Assembly (NCBI GenBank): GCA_020831485.1
Contig: JAFIGG010000011.1
Span: forward strand, 1 to 63,059
Source: Opitutales bacterium
Lineage (GTDB): Bacteria > Verrucomicrobiota > Verrucomicrobiia > Opitutales > Oceanipulchritudinaceae
Direction of reading: 5' to 3'
Length of the DNA: 63,059 nucleotides
The position numbers and the translations under genes are program-made. The number at the start of each line of letters is the position of its first letter. Positions within the stretch are counted from its first letter, which is position 1. Positions 43,645 to 52,569 of the stretch are shown piece after piece. The notes beneath the pieces are model-generated. The model saw only the letters and a list, made by a program, of their open reading frames with translations, made no database searches and was not told the origin of the DNA.

Positions 43645-43978
43645 TTACTCTGCGGATTGCCGTTGCTTGCGCCGACGCAGGAAAAGCACTCCAGCAAACA
43701 TCCCCGCACCCATCAATAAGGCGTATGTTGAAGGCTCTGGGATGGCAGTGGCATTAGGTAGGTTTAGCGCTGGTGCGTTGCCGCTGGCGTTTTCTTTGGA
43801 GTCGAAATAGAACTCCCGATTGGCCGTGTCATCTACAATGAATAAAAAGCTGACCAAGCCGTTTGTATTCGAAGTAAGAAAGGCATCCAAATTAAGCGCA
43901 GCAGTGTTGCTGTTGATTTCAATGTTGGAACCCGCCGGTTACCTCAAGGGTGCCGAGCCCATCCGCCTCCCACTGTCA
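43645..43978 (-). pseudogene. Frameshifted, truncated PEP-CTERM protein gene
   Basis: Downstream part: N-I-E-I-N-S-N-T-A-A-L-N-L-D-A-F followed by the sorting tail IPEPSTYALLMGAGMFAGVL and RRRKQ, ending at 43645. The preceding strand D-G-L-G-T-L-E-V-T-G-G is in a different frame and joins near 43925-43940, so a single-base shift separates them. Further upstream (past about 43978) the frame is closed and no signal peptide exists. The PEP-CTERM motif (PEP, hydrophobic helix, Arg cluster) would target the protein to an exosortase system; the gene is probably dead. An intact terminator follows. Confidence 0.7.
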
Positions 43979-44022
43979 CGGTACGCTGGCAAATAACTCG
44001 TTGCAAAAGGTGTTGTTGCCTT

Positions 44023-44238
44023 TCAGGCATGCAAGATGCGCCCACGCGGTTCGGGAACTGAAATGCCATCGGCTCGGGCCGTTTGAATCCAGAGAGCGAT
44101 TGCCGCTTCGGCATGCTGGATTGCTTTTGTCTTTGTTTGGCCATGTGCCATGCATCCGGGAAGTTCGGGGACATCAGCGACAAAAATACGGTCTGCCTTG
44201 TCCCAGTAGACGACGACTTCATATTTGTATTCATTCAT
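44023..44238 (-). CDS. hicB: HicB-type antitoxin
   Basis: This 71-residue protein has the partially degraded RNase-H fold of HicB: YEVVVYWDKADRIFVADVPE followed by LPGCMAHGQT, then KTKAIQHAEAAIALWIQTAR and IPEPRGRI-like ending VPEPRGRILHA. It is short and lacks a C-terminal DNA-binding extension, as in the smaller HicB group. It overlaps the upstream hicA by eight bases. It should neutralise HicA. Confidence 0.87.
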   Translation of the reverse strand: MNEYKYEVVVYWDKADRIFVADVPELPGCMAHGQTKTKAIQHAEAAIALWIQTARADGISVPEPRGRILHA

Positions 44239-44485
44239 TGCTGATCAACTGGTTGGTTATTAGTGTCTTCCGAACTTGCCTCACTTGGTAGGCCTTGGCA
44301 TGGGTTCCATCCTCCTGAAGATTAATCCGGTCGCGAATTCCTGACTTTGTCAGAATATGATGGCTGCCAGACTGGCGATGGTCAAATCCCAATGATTTTA
44401 ATAGGCTTAACAAATTGGCAAAGGGAATATTGCTGTCTGCACGTCCGGACAAAACTTTTTGCATGATCCGCGTTTTCTTTGCCAT
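44231..44485 (-). CDS. hicA: HicA-type mRNA interferase toxin
   Basis: This 84-residue protein has the dsRBD-like HicA fold: NLLSLLKSLGFDHRQSGSHH with the catalytic histidine in GSHHIL, then HAKAYQVRQVRKTL. An N-terminal extension of about 20 residues (start at MAKKTRIMQ or seven codons later) precedes the core. Toxin precedes antitoxin, the standard hicAB order. It is expected to cleave mRNA when HicB is lost. It is divergent from the S55-like gene. Confidence 0.85.
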   Translation of the reverse strand: MAKKTRIMQKVLSGRADSNIPFANLLSLLKSLGFDHRQSGSHHILTKSGIRDRINLQEDGTHAKAYQVRQVRKTLITNQLISNE

Positions 44486-44591
44486 AAACGGCAGGATCGA
44501 AATTGTTTGAAGAGGTTGTCAATAGTAACGCTTGAAGAATTAGCGTCTATCGATTCTGTTTGCTCCCCGCCTTCAAGCTTCGGCTTGTATT

Positions 44592-46421
44592 GTGGCAAAA
44601 ATAGTTTTCATTCATCGGGACAGCGTGATTACGGCGAAGCACAGTTTACTCCTCTCAGCGATTTTTCTCTTCACTTCACTGAGCCTTTTGGCGCGGATGG
44701 AAACCCGGTCGATGGACCAGGTGGAGCCGGGCATGCGGGGCATTTGGAAAACAGTGGTGGAGGGCACTGACATTGAGTCCTTTGAATTGGAGATCCTCGG
44801 TACGGCGCCGAATTTCATCGGGCCTCAGGAGCCGATTATTCTGGCGAAGGTGCTGGATCCGGAAAATGTACTCAGTGGTCCGGTGGCGGGCATGAGCGGG
44901 AGTCCGGTCTATATTGAGGGTCAATTGGTCGGTGCTTACGCCTATGGCTACACTTGGGCGAAGGAGCAGGGAATTATTGGTATTACTCCGATTGAGAGCA
45001 TGCTGCCGCTGCTCAGTGAGGAGCTGTCCCCGGGCTTGGCCGGATCCTCTCCTGCCGCGACCCGGTCGAACCGGGCTTTGCGAGAATCCGGTGCTGTGGA
45101 ACAGGGCGAAGGCCTGGAACCATTGCCAACGCCTTTGTCGCTCAGCGGCATTTCGCCGGCGACCTTTGCGGTGTTTAAACCCAGGCTGGAACGCTGGGGT
45201 CTGGAGCCCATGCGGGCGCCTTCCGGGGGGGTGGACTTACCTGAAGATTTTACCTTCGAGCCCGGCTCGGCGATGGCGGCGGTCTTGATGACCGGTGATT
45301 TCAGCGCGGCGGCCACGGGCACCGTGACCTGGAGTGACGGCGAGCAGTTGATCGGATTTGGTCACCCCTTCATGCGATTGGGCGGGGAAGTTGGACTGCC
45401 TTTTGCCGGTGCGCACGTATTTACGGTGGTGCGCAATGTGCAGCGTTCGTTCAAGTTGTCGACGCCTGGCCCGGTGGTCGGTACCATCTTTACCGACCGT
45501 TTGCCCGGGGTGGCAGGTCGGGTGGGACCGATTCCTGAGATGGCGCGTATGCAGGTGGATATGCGCACGGGCATGGAGACCGAACGCCGCTTTTCAACAG
45601 AAATTTTCCCCTATGCCGACCTGTTGCCCGTGCTCTCGGCCATGGCGATCCTCGAATCCCTGACCCAGGTGCTTGAGGCCCATCCGGAGCAGACCATTCG
45701 CATGACGACAACGGTCCGCAGCCGCCAAGTGGATCCGGTTAAGGTGCGGAGCACCATTTCAGGTTGGAATGCACCCACGGTGACGGCCCTGGAGTTTCTG
45801 GAATCCTTCGACCGCTTTTTGAACAACTCGATTGGCTCGGTCGACGTGGAATCCATCGACGTGGACCTGGAGGTCGTTGACCGCTGGAAATGGCGTCAGA
45901 TCGAAGAGATGCAACTCGATCGCCGCAAGCTGCGCCCTGGTGATACCGTCGAGCTGAATCTGGTTTTACGGGGCTATCGCGAAGCGGAAGAGCGCATTCG
46001 GGTTCCCCTGCAGATTCCGGAATCGCTGCGCGGTCGCGGTGAGCTGTCGGTGGTTGTGACCGATGCCGAAGGCGCGGATCAGCTGACTATGCGGCGTGGA
46101 ACGGCGCGTACCCTGGAAGGTCTGGCTGACAGGTGGAGGTCCCGTCGGGATGCTGGTCAGCTGTATGTGTTTCTGGTCGCGGATCGTTCGGGATTGCATG
46201 TTGGGGATCAGACCTTGGCGGATCCACCGCCTTCCGTTCGCAATCGGCTCGACGGCGATCCGGCTCCACAACAGCGGGTCTGGACCGAGCATCAGGTGCT
46301 CGAAGAGATAGCGGTTCCCGTCGACGGAATTTTCTGGGGCGAAAAACGGCTTCGCCTGGAATTGGAGACCCGCCCGCAGCACGGGGGCAGCCCTGCTTCT
46401 GCGCCCTTTAACACATTTTGA
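44592..46421 (+). CDS. Exported SpoIVB/S55-like protein
   Basis: At 609 residues from a GTG start it has an N-terminal hydrophobic segment (SLLLSAIFLFTSLSLLA, about 18-34). The part SGPVAGMSGSPVYIEGQLVG (Ser104 in SGSP) and QGIIGITPIESML match the S55 peptidase group. A second block LIGFGHPFMRLGGEVGLPFA (His258) follows much later. In SpoIVB the histidine block precedes the serine block, so the order here is permuted. The C-terminal half is beta-rich. It is probably periplasmic. It is 6 bp upstream of the secreted propeller protein, hence the same operon. The catalytic assignment is an analogy. Confidence 0.7.
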   Translation: MAKIVFIHRDSVITAKHSLLLSAIFLFTSLSLLARMETRSMDQVEPGMRGIWKTVVEGTDIESFELEILGTAPNFIGPQEPIILAKVLDPENVLSGPVAGMSGSPVYIEGQLVGAYAYGYTWAKEQGIIGITPIESMLPLLSEELSPGLAGSSPAATRSNRALRESGAVEQGEGLEPLPTPLSLSGISPATFAVFKPRLERWGLEPMRAPSGGVDLPEDFTFEPGSAMAAVLMTGDFSAAATGTVTWSDGEQLIGFGHPFMRLGGEVGLPFAGAHVFTVVRNVQRSFKLSTPGPVVGTIFTDRLPGVAGRVGPIPEMARMQVDMRTGMETERRFSTEIFPYADLLPVLSAMAILESLTQVLEAHPEQTIRMTTTVRSRQVDPVKVRSTISGWNAPTVTALEFLESFDRFLNNSIGSVDVESIDVDLEVVDRWKWRQIEEMQLDRRKLRPGDTVELNLVLRGYREAEERIRVPLQIPESLRGRGELSVVVTDAEGADQLTMRRGTARTLEGLADRWRSRRDAGQLYVFLVADRSGLHVGDQTLADPPPSVRNRLDGDPAPQQRVWTEHQVLEEIAVPVDGIFWGEKRLRLELETRPQHGGSPASAPFNTF

Positions 46422-46427
46422 TTTTTA

Positions 46428-48623
46428 ATGAACACTTCCCCTCTTAAATTCCTTCTTTTAGGGTGCCTGGCACCCGTTTCCCTGCTCGCAATCCAAACGC
46501 ATGTGATGACCGAAAGCGGCCTGTCTGATTTCAGTGAAGGCCAATTGGAAAACCTTTCGCTCAACCAGGATGGCCGCCTGGAGCCAGCGCCGGCGCTCAA
46601 GCCCATCGCGCAGCTGAGTGATCCCGTTGTATGGGCAGCAGTAGCGGATTCTGAGAATAATGTGTACATCGGCACGGGCAATCGGGGTCGGGTGCTGCGC
46701 ATGGATCCGGAAGGCGAGTTGACGACGGTTTTTGAGCCCGATGGCATCATTGTGCGCGCTCTGGCGGTCGACGAAGACGGCTTTGTTTACGTTGGCACTT
46801 CTCCGCAGGGTGCCATTTACCGCCTTCATCCCGATCAGGATTATCCGGAAGTCTTTTACGATCCGGATGCCGCCTATATCTGGGATTTTGTCATCCACGA
46901 CGGAGCTCTCTGGGTCATCACCGGCTACAATGCCGAACTTTGGCGGGTGCCCTTGGAACGCTCGAACGAGGATCAGCCGGAGCGCTGGTTTACGACTCCC
47001 GAGAACCACTTCACCGCTCTTCACATCAGTGAGGAAAAAGGCATTTTGATCGGCAGTGCGCCAAACGGCACGGTGTATCAGGTCAAGGGCAAGGACGACG
47101 CCTACGCGCTCAGTCGCGGAGAAGAAGAGGAAGTCAGCACAATCTGGGTCGATGGCGACCGCATCTGGTTTTCAACCATCAGCGCGAGGGAGGAACGCTC
47201 AAGCCGTGGCGGCAACCGTCAGGGTGGCTCCGGCAGCGATGTCAGCGGCTCGTCGGGCAGCGGCGGCAACAGCACGCCTCGGGGCGTGCGCCCGCAGCGT
47301 GCCCGCAGCGGTCTCTACATGCGGGGCAGCAACGGATTTGTCGAACCTGTCTGGCAATCCGGCCAGGAAAGTATCAGCAGCCTGCTGCGCTCGGAGCGCG
47401 GATTCTGGCTGCTGGGGCTCGATACCGACGGCAAGATCATTGCCCTGCAGTCACGGGACGAGTGGAGCTGGATCCAGCGCGTTCCCAATGGAGGCGAGGT
47501 GACCTTTTTGATGCCGGCACCCGATTCGCGCCGCGATGTCCTCGTCTTTACCAGCAATCCAGCGGCGGTTTATCGTTTGGGTGGGCGAGGGCAAGAGGCG
47601 GCCAGCTACACTTCGCCGGTGCGCGACGCGACCCAGACGGTGCGTTGGGGCAACTTGGAGATCGGCCATGAAGGGTCCCTGGACCTGAAAGTCGAAACCC
47701 GTTCCGGAAACACCCCCGAACCCGATAACGTCTGGAGCGAGTGGGCAGGAGTGGAATCGGTCAGTTCCCAAGCGGGGATCTGGCGCGGTCGCGTCGACAG
47801 TCCCGCTTCGCGCTACCTGCAGTATCGGATTCGCCTGGGCGAGGAGCAGCTGCGCGGCGCCATTCACCAGGTGCGCACTTTTGTGCAATTGGCTAATGTG
47901 GCCCCATTTCTGTTGGATCTGCGGGTTTTACCATTTGGAGTGGATGCGGTGACAGGCAGCACCGGCGCCCGCCAGTTTGACCTCGAAAGCATGCTGCAGA
48001 CCGATGACCCGGATCGCCTTGGACAGGCCAGTGGCCCCCGCACGCAGTTTTCGCGTTTGCCAGATCTGGACCTCCGCACCGTGGCCTGGCGGGCCTTTGA
48101 CCCCAACAATGACCGCCTGCGCTTTGATGTTTACTTACAGCGCGTGGACAGCGAGGACTGGGTGCGCATTCGCAGTGACCTGGAAGAAAGCTTTACCTTG
48201 TTGAACCTGAATGGTCTTGAAGAGGGCTACTACCGGGTAAGGGTGAATGCGCGGGACGATCTGGACAACCCCCCGGAAGAAGCGGGCTCGACGCAGCGGA
48301 TCAGCACGCCATTTCTCGTCGACCATCAACCTCCGGTTATTGAAGTCGACGAGAAGTCCATCGACGGCAACCGCCTGCGTCTGTATTTCAGCGTCAGGGA
48401 CGAGTGGAGCGTGATTCGCGACGTGCGTGTGCGCATTGACGGCGAAGAAGGCATCAGTGTGCGTCCGGTCGATGGCATTTTCGATTCCAATGCGGAACGT
48501 TTTGAGTGGGAGAAAAGCCTGCGGTCCAGCGATCGCGGTAGCGTGAGTGTGGTCATAGAGGCCGTTGACGAATCAGGCCGGCGCGCCAGTCACGCTTTTT
48601 CGTTGCCCCGCACGCGTAATTGA
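46428..48623 (+). CDS. Secreted beta-propeller protein
   Basis: This 731-residue protein has a signal peptide (FLLLGCLAPVSLLA, cleavage near 22). The N-terminal half has propeller-type blades (AAVADSENNVYIGTGNRGRV, LAVDEDGFVYVGTSPQGAIY, ILIGSAPNGTVYQVKG). A Gly/Ser-rich insertion (about 255-285; GGNRQGGSGSDVSGSSGSGG) looks disordered. The C-terminal half contains Ig/fibronectin-like strands (YYRVRVNARDDLDN, GSVSVVIEAVDESGRRA). It follows the S55-like gene directly and precedes aspS by 37 bp. Envelope location; ligand unknown. Confidence 0.7.
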   Translation: MNTSPLKFLLLGCLAPVSLLAIQTHVMTESGLSDFSEGQLENLSLNQDGRLEPAPALKPIAQLSDPVVWAAVADSENNVYIGTGNRGRVLRMDPEGELTTVFEPDGIIVRALAVDEDGFVYVGTSPQGAIYRLHPDQDYPEVFYDPDAAYIWDFVIHDGALWVITGYNAELWRVPLERSNEDQPERWFTTPENHFTALHISEEKGILIGSAPNGTVYQVKGKDDAYALSRGEEEEVSTIWVDGDRIWFSTISAREERSSRGGNRQGGSGSDVSGSSGSGGNSTPRGVRPQRARSGLYMRGSNGFVEPVWQSGQESISSLLRSERGFWLLGLDTDGKIIALQSRDEWSWIQRVPNGGEVTFLMPAPDSRRDVLVFTSNPAAVYRLGGRGQEAASYTSPVRDATQTVRWGNLEIGHEGSLDLKVETRSGNTPEPDNVWSEWAGVESVSSQAGIWRGRVDSPASRYLQYRIRLGEEQLRGAIHQVRTFVQLANVAPFLLDLRVLPFGVDAVTGSTGARQFDLESMLQTDDPDRLGQASGPRTQFSRLPDLDLRTVAWRAFDPNNDRLRFDVYLQRVDSEDWVRIRSDLEESFTLLNLNGLEEGYYRVRVNARDDLDNPPEEAGSTQRISTPFLVDHQPPVIEVDEKSIDGNRLRLYFSVRDEWSVIRDVRVRIDGEEGISVRPVDGIFDSNAERFEWEKSLRSSDRGSVSVVIEAVDESGRRASHAFSLPRTRN

Positions 48624-48660
48624 GCATTTCTGGGCGGTTTCACTTGATTACCAGACTGCT

Positions 48661-50466
48661 ATGAAACGTACGCATACATGTAACGCGCTGACCCGCGCCG
48701 AGGTTGGACAGGCTGTCACGCTCGTCGGCTGGGTGGACACCCTGCGCGACCACGGAGGCATTATTTTTGTGGATCTTCGCGACCGTGAAGGTCGCACCCA
48801 GATCGTTTTCGACCCCAATAATGCGGATTTTCAGGAGTCGATCTATCAGGTTAAACCCGAGTCGGTGATCGAGGTCGTCGGCAGTGTGCGGGCGCGCGAG
48901 GCGAATGAAGTCAACTCCCGCCTTCCCACCGGTGAAATCGAAGTGATTGCCGAGAAGCTGGTGATTCACAACATTTCCGACACCCCACCTTTTCCGATGG
49001 AGGACGAAAAGGCCCAGCGCGTGAACGAGGACCTGCGCCTCCAATACCGCTATCTGGACCTGCGCCGTCCGTCGATGTACCGCAACCTCCACGTGCGCAG
49101 CAAAACCGCCAAGGCCACCCGCGATTACCTTGACGAGCAGGATTTCCTCGAAATCGAGACGCCAATGCTGTTCAAGAGCACGCCGGAAGGCGCGCGCGAG
49201 TTTCTGGTTCCGAGCCGTCTGCACCCCGGAAAGTTTTACGCCCTGGCCCAGAGCCCACAGCAGTACAAACAGATGCTGATGGTCGCCGGAGTTGAGCGCT
49301 ACTACCAGTTGGCCCGCTGTTTCCGCGATGAAGACTTGCGTGCCGACCGCCAGCCCGAGTTCACCCAGATCGACCTCGAAATGTCCTTTATCGACCGTGA
49401 AGACATGTATGCGCTGGTCGAAGGCATGCTCAAGCGGATCTGGAAGGATGTGCTCAATATCGACATCCCGACGCCCTTCCCGCGCATGCCCTACGAGGAA
49501 GCGATGAATCGCTATGGCGTCGACAAGCCGGACACCCGTTTTGGCTTGGAGCTGGTGGATCTCGGTGATCTGTTTAAGGATACCGAATTCAAGGTCTTCC
49601 GCGGCGTCATGGACAATGGCGGCGTGATCAAGGCCTTCAACGCCAAGGGCCTCGCCGATGCGACTCAGGGTGAGATGCGCGACCTAGAAAACACCGCAAA
49701 ATCCCTCGGTGCCAAGGGTCTTGCGTTTATTCGTGTGAGCGCCGAGGGCGAGTGGAAATCGCCGATTCTCAAGTTCTTTACCGAAGCCGAACAAGCCGCC
49801 TTGAAGGACAAGCTAGCGATGGAGCCCGGCGACCTGATCTTCTTTGCCGCCGCCGAATGGGACCGAGCCTGCGCGATTTTGGGGCGGATTCGTCTGGAAG
49901 CTGGCAAGCTCCTGACCGCTCGTAAGCGCCTGGAGGTTTCTGACCAGCCGTACCACTTCCTGTGGGTCATCGAGTTTCCGCTAATGATTTTTGACGAGGA
50001 TGAAGGCCGCTACGTTTCGGCTCACCACCCCTTCACTTCTCCGGTTCCGGAGGATGCGCACCTGCTCGACAGCGATCCGAAGGCAGTGCGCGGGCAACAC
50101 TATGACTGCGTGCTGAACGGCATGGAGATTGCCGGTGGCTCGATTCGTATTCACCAACCCGAGCTGCAGCGCAAAGTTTTTCAGGATGTGCTGCAGATTC
50201 CGGAAGATGTGGTTAAAGAGCGCTTTGGCTACATGCTCGAAGCCTTCCGTTTTGGCGCACCACCGCACGGTGGCATTGCTATTGGCTTCGATCGTATGGT
50301 CAGTGTGCTGTGCGACCGACCTTACATCCGTGACGTTATAGCTTTCCCGAAAACCCAACGGGGCCAAGACCTTATGAACGATGCGCCGGCGGTTGCGACC
50401 CCCCGGCAGCTGAAGGACCTTCATATAGAGACTGTGGAAGAGGCCGATATTCCCGGTATTGAGTAA
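48661..50466 (+). CDS. aspS: Aspartyl-tRNA synthetase
   Basis: This 601-residue class II synthetase of the bacterial type starts MKRTHTCNALTRAEVGQ; a 32-codon extension upstream overlaps the previous gene and is rejected. It has an N-terminal OB-fold anticodon domain (GWVDTLRDHGGIIFVDLRDR), class II motif 1 (ETPMLFKSTPEGARE), motif 2 (YYQLARCFRDEDLRADRQPE with FTQIDLE), the bacterial GAD insertion (about 290-420), and motif 3 (GIAIGFDRMVSVL). The length is as usual. It ends in a clear terminator. Confidence 0.97.
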   Translation: MKRTHTCNALTRAEVGQAVTLVGWVDTLRDHGGIIFVDLRDREGRTQIVFDPNNADFQESIYQVKPESVIEVVGSVRAREANEVNSRLPTGEIEVIAEKLVIHNISDTPPFPMEDEKAQRVNEDLRLQYRYLDLRRPSMYRNLHVRSKTAKATRDYLDEQDFLEIETPMLFKSTPEGAREFLVPSRLHPGKFYALAQSPQQYKQMLMVAGVERYYQLARCFRDEDLRADRQPEFTQIDLEMSFIDREDMYALVEGMLKRIWKDVLNIDIPTPFPRMPYEEAMNRYGVDKPDTRFGLELVDLGDLFKDTEFKVFRGVMDNGGVIKAFNAKGLADATQGEMRDLENTAKSLGAKGLAFIRVSAEGEWKSPILKFFTEAEQAALKDKLAMEPGDLIFFAAAEWDRACAILGRIRLEAGKLLTARKRLEVSDQPYHFLWVIEFPLMIFDEDEGRYVSAHHPFTSPVPEDAHLLDSDPKAVRGQHYDCVLNGMEIAGGSIRIHQPELQRKVFQDVLQIPEDVVKERFGYMLEAFRFGAPPHGGIAIGFDRMVSVLCDRPYIRDVIAFPKTQRGQDLMNDAPAVATPRQLKDLHIETVEEADIPGIE

Positions 50467-50497
50467 AAATAGGCATTTTAACCGTTTTTTGATTCAG

Positions 50498-50529
50498 AAG
50501 AGAGTTCCGCGAGGAGCTCTCTTTTTTTT
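50498..50529 (+). terminator. Rho-independent terminator after aspS
   Basis: AAGAGAG (50498-50504) pairs with CTCTCTT around TTCCGCGAGGAG, and a run of nine T follows (50522-50530). It lies 32 bp after the aspS stop and separates aspS from the amt promoter. Confidence 0.85.
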
Positions 50530-50567
50530 TGTGGGGTTTTTCCCGTTTTTTTTGGTGTTTTAGAAAA

Positions 50568-50584
50568 TTGGCATGCCAGTTGCA
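50568..50584 (+). promoter_or_regulatory. Sigma-54 promoter of the amt-glnB operon
   Basis: TTGGCATGCCAGTTGCA matches the sigma-54 consensus TTGGCACG-N4-TTGCA at all but one base. The GG (50570-50571) and GC (50582-50583) are 12 bp apart, as required for -24/-12. Transcription would start near 50595, giving an untranslated leader of about 50 bases before amt. Nitrogen control by an NtrC-type activator is the obvious expectation. A half-site-like TGGTG lies upstream (50553-50557), but no full NtrC palindrome was found. Confidence 0.8.
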
Positions 50585-50646
50585 TTGAAGGGTTCCGCAA
50601 GTTCGTCTTTAGACCAACTCTTGGTAACCACAAATCCCATACAAGT

Positions 50647-52065
50647 ATGATCCATAACTTCAAAAAACTACGCGTTGTGGGGATGTTTCTGACCTGTCTG
50701 TTCAGTCTCGGCATCCTCGGTACGACGGCATCCGCTCAGATCGACTTGGCCGCATTGGCCGAAGTCGACCCCGACTATGCCGACATGATCGCTGCTCACG
50801 TAGAGCAAGGTGTCGACTATGCATTCGACTTCTTCACCGTCAGCATGCTCTGGACCGTGATTGCGGCTGCTATGGTGTTTCTTATGCACCTCGGCTTCGC
50901 CACGCTCGAGACCGGCCTGACTCAGCAGAAGAATGCAGTCAACGTCCTGTTCAAGAACGTGTTCATCATCAGCATCGGTATCGTCTCCTACGCTGTAATA
51001 GGCTTTAACACTCACTATCCGGGCGGTCCTGATGACTGGAACGGTTGGATAGGGTTCGGTGGCTGGATCGGCGATCTGAATGCAGATCCCGAGAACGTGA
51101 CCTATGCCTACGGCGGCCTCGAGTTGGCGATGACGGCCTACGGTGACTTTATCTTCCAGGCCATGTTCGCCGCAACTGGTGCCACCATTGTTTCCGGTGC
51201 GGTTGCAGAACGCATCAAGCTCCCTAGCTTCATGATCTTCGCGACGGTCTTTGTTGCCCTCGCTTACCCGATCATCGGTTCCTGGCACTGGGGCGAAGGC
51301 TGGTTGAACCGCCTCGAAGTTCCCTTCTACGATTTCGCCGGTTCCTCGGTGGTTCACGCTTTTGGCGGCTTCGGTGCGCTGGCCTGCGTGATGATCCTCG
51401 GACCCCGCGCTGGCAAGTATCTTGCCGGTGGCAAAATCCGCCCGATTCCGGCGCACAGCTTCCCGCTCGCCACTATCGGTGTCTTCCTGCTGGCCTTCGG
51501 CTGGTTCGGATTCAACGGCGGTTCAGTGCTCTCCGCTGAGCCTGCAGCCCTCGGCCTGGTGTTCACCACCACGGCTCTCGCTGCTTCCTCCGGTGCCCTG
51601 TCCTCGATCTTTTTCTCCTGGGCGGTCATCAAGAAGCCTGACCTTTCCATGGCCCTGAACGGTGTTCTCGCTGGTCTCGTGGGTATCACCGCAGGTGCTG
51701 ACGCTGTCGGCCCGGGTGCTGCCATCCTGATCGGTTTCATCGCCGGTGCGATTGTTGTCTTCTCGATCCTGTTCTTCGACAAGATCAAGATTGATGACCC
51801 GGTTGGCGCGATCTCCGTTCACGGTGTCTGCGGCATCTGGGGCACGGTTGCAGTCGGTATCTTCAATTCTGAAGTCAGCCTGTTCAGCCAGATCATCGGC
51901 ACCATCTCAGTCAGCATTGCTGCCTTTGCCGCTGCCTTTGTGATCTTCTACATCATCAAGTTGACCATCGGTGTCCGCGTTTCGGCAGATGAAGAGGCTG
52001 AAGGCCTTGATCTGAGCGAGCACGGAGAAGAAGCCTACGCCGATTTTCAGATGAAGACTCGTTAA
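50647..52065 (+). CDS. amt: Ammonium transporter Amt
   Basis: At 472 residues it has a signal peptide (ending TTASAQ), a short linker, then eleven membrane helices. Signatures: FATLETGLTQQKNAVNVLFKN, GFGGWIGDLNADPENVTYAY region, GSSVVHAFGG with conserved pore His237, and ISVHGVCGIWGT with His392. It conducts ammonium across the inner membrane and is gated by PII. glnB lies 46 bp downstream in the same operon behind a sigma-54 promoter. Confidence 0.96.
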   Translation: MIHNFKKLRVVGMFLTCLFSLGILGTTASAQIDLAALAEVDPDYADMIAAHVEQGVDYAFDFFTVSMLWTVIAAAMVFLMHLGFATLETGLTQQKNAVNVLFKNVFIISIGIVSYAVIGFNTHYPGGPDDWNGWIGFGGWIGDLNADPENVTYAYGGLELAMTAYGDFIFQAMFAATGATIVSGAVAERIKLPSFMIFATVFVALAYPIIGSWHWGEGWLNRLEVPFYDFAGSSVVHAFGGFGALACVMILGPRAGKYLAGGKIRPIPAHSFPLATIGVFLLAFGWFGFNGGSVLSAEPAALGLVFTTTALAASSGALSSIFFSWAVIKKPDLSMALNGVLAGLVGITAGADAVGPGAAILIGFIAGAIVVFSILFFDKIKIDDPVGAISVHGVCGIWGTVAVGIFNSEVSLFSQIIGTISVSIAAFAAAFVIFYIIKLTIGVRVSADEEAEGLDLSEHGEEAYADFQMKTR

Positions 52066-52096
52066 TGGCTTGAAATTACTCAACTGAAAATTATAA

Positions 52097-52450
<354 letters not shown>

Positions 52451-52483
52451 GACCAGCGCCCACTCAGGTTTTTAATCGGAATC

Positions 52484-52512
52484 AAAGCCCTCCCCTTGCG
52501 GGAGGGCTTTTC
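52484..52512 (+). terminator. Rho-independent terminator of amt-glnB
   Basis: AAAGCCCTCCC/GGGAGGGCTTTT forms a GC-rich stem with a short CTTGC loop, followed by TTTTCTTTTT. It lies 34 bp after the glnB stop and before valS. Confidence 0.88.
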
Positions 52513-52569
52513 TTTTTGACTATCGTCCCGGTTGTGCAAGCTTCGAGGGTTTCCAAATTGGCGAGAAAC

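Noticed and set aside
50540-50567. NtrC enhancer upstream of the sigma-54 promoter
   Set aside because: Only a TGGTG half-site is visible; the partner half is absent and the space to the aspS terminator is very short.
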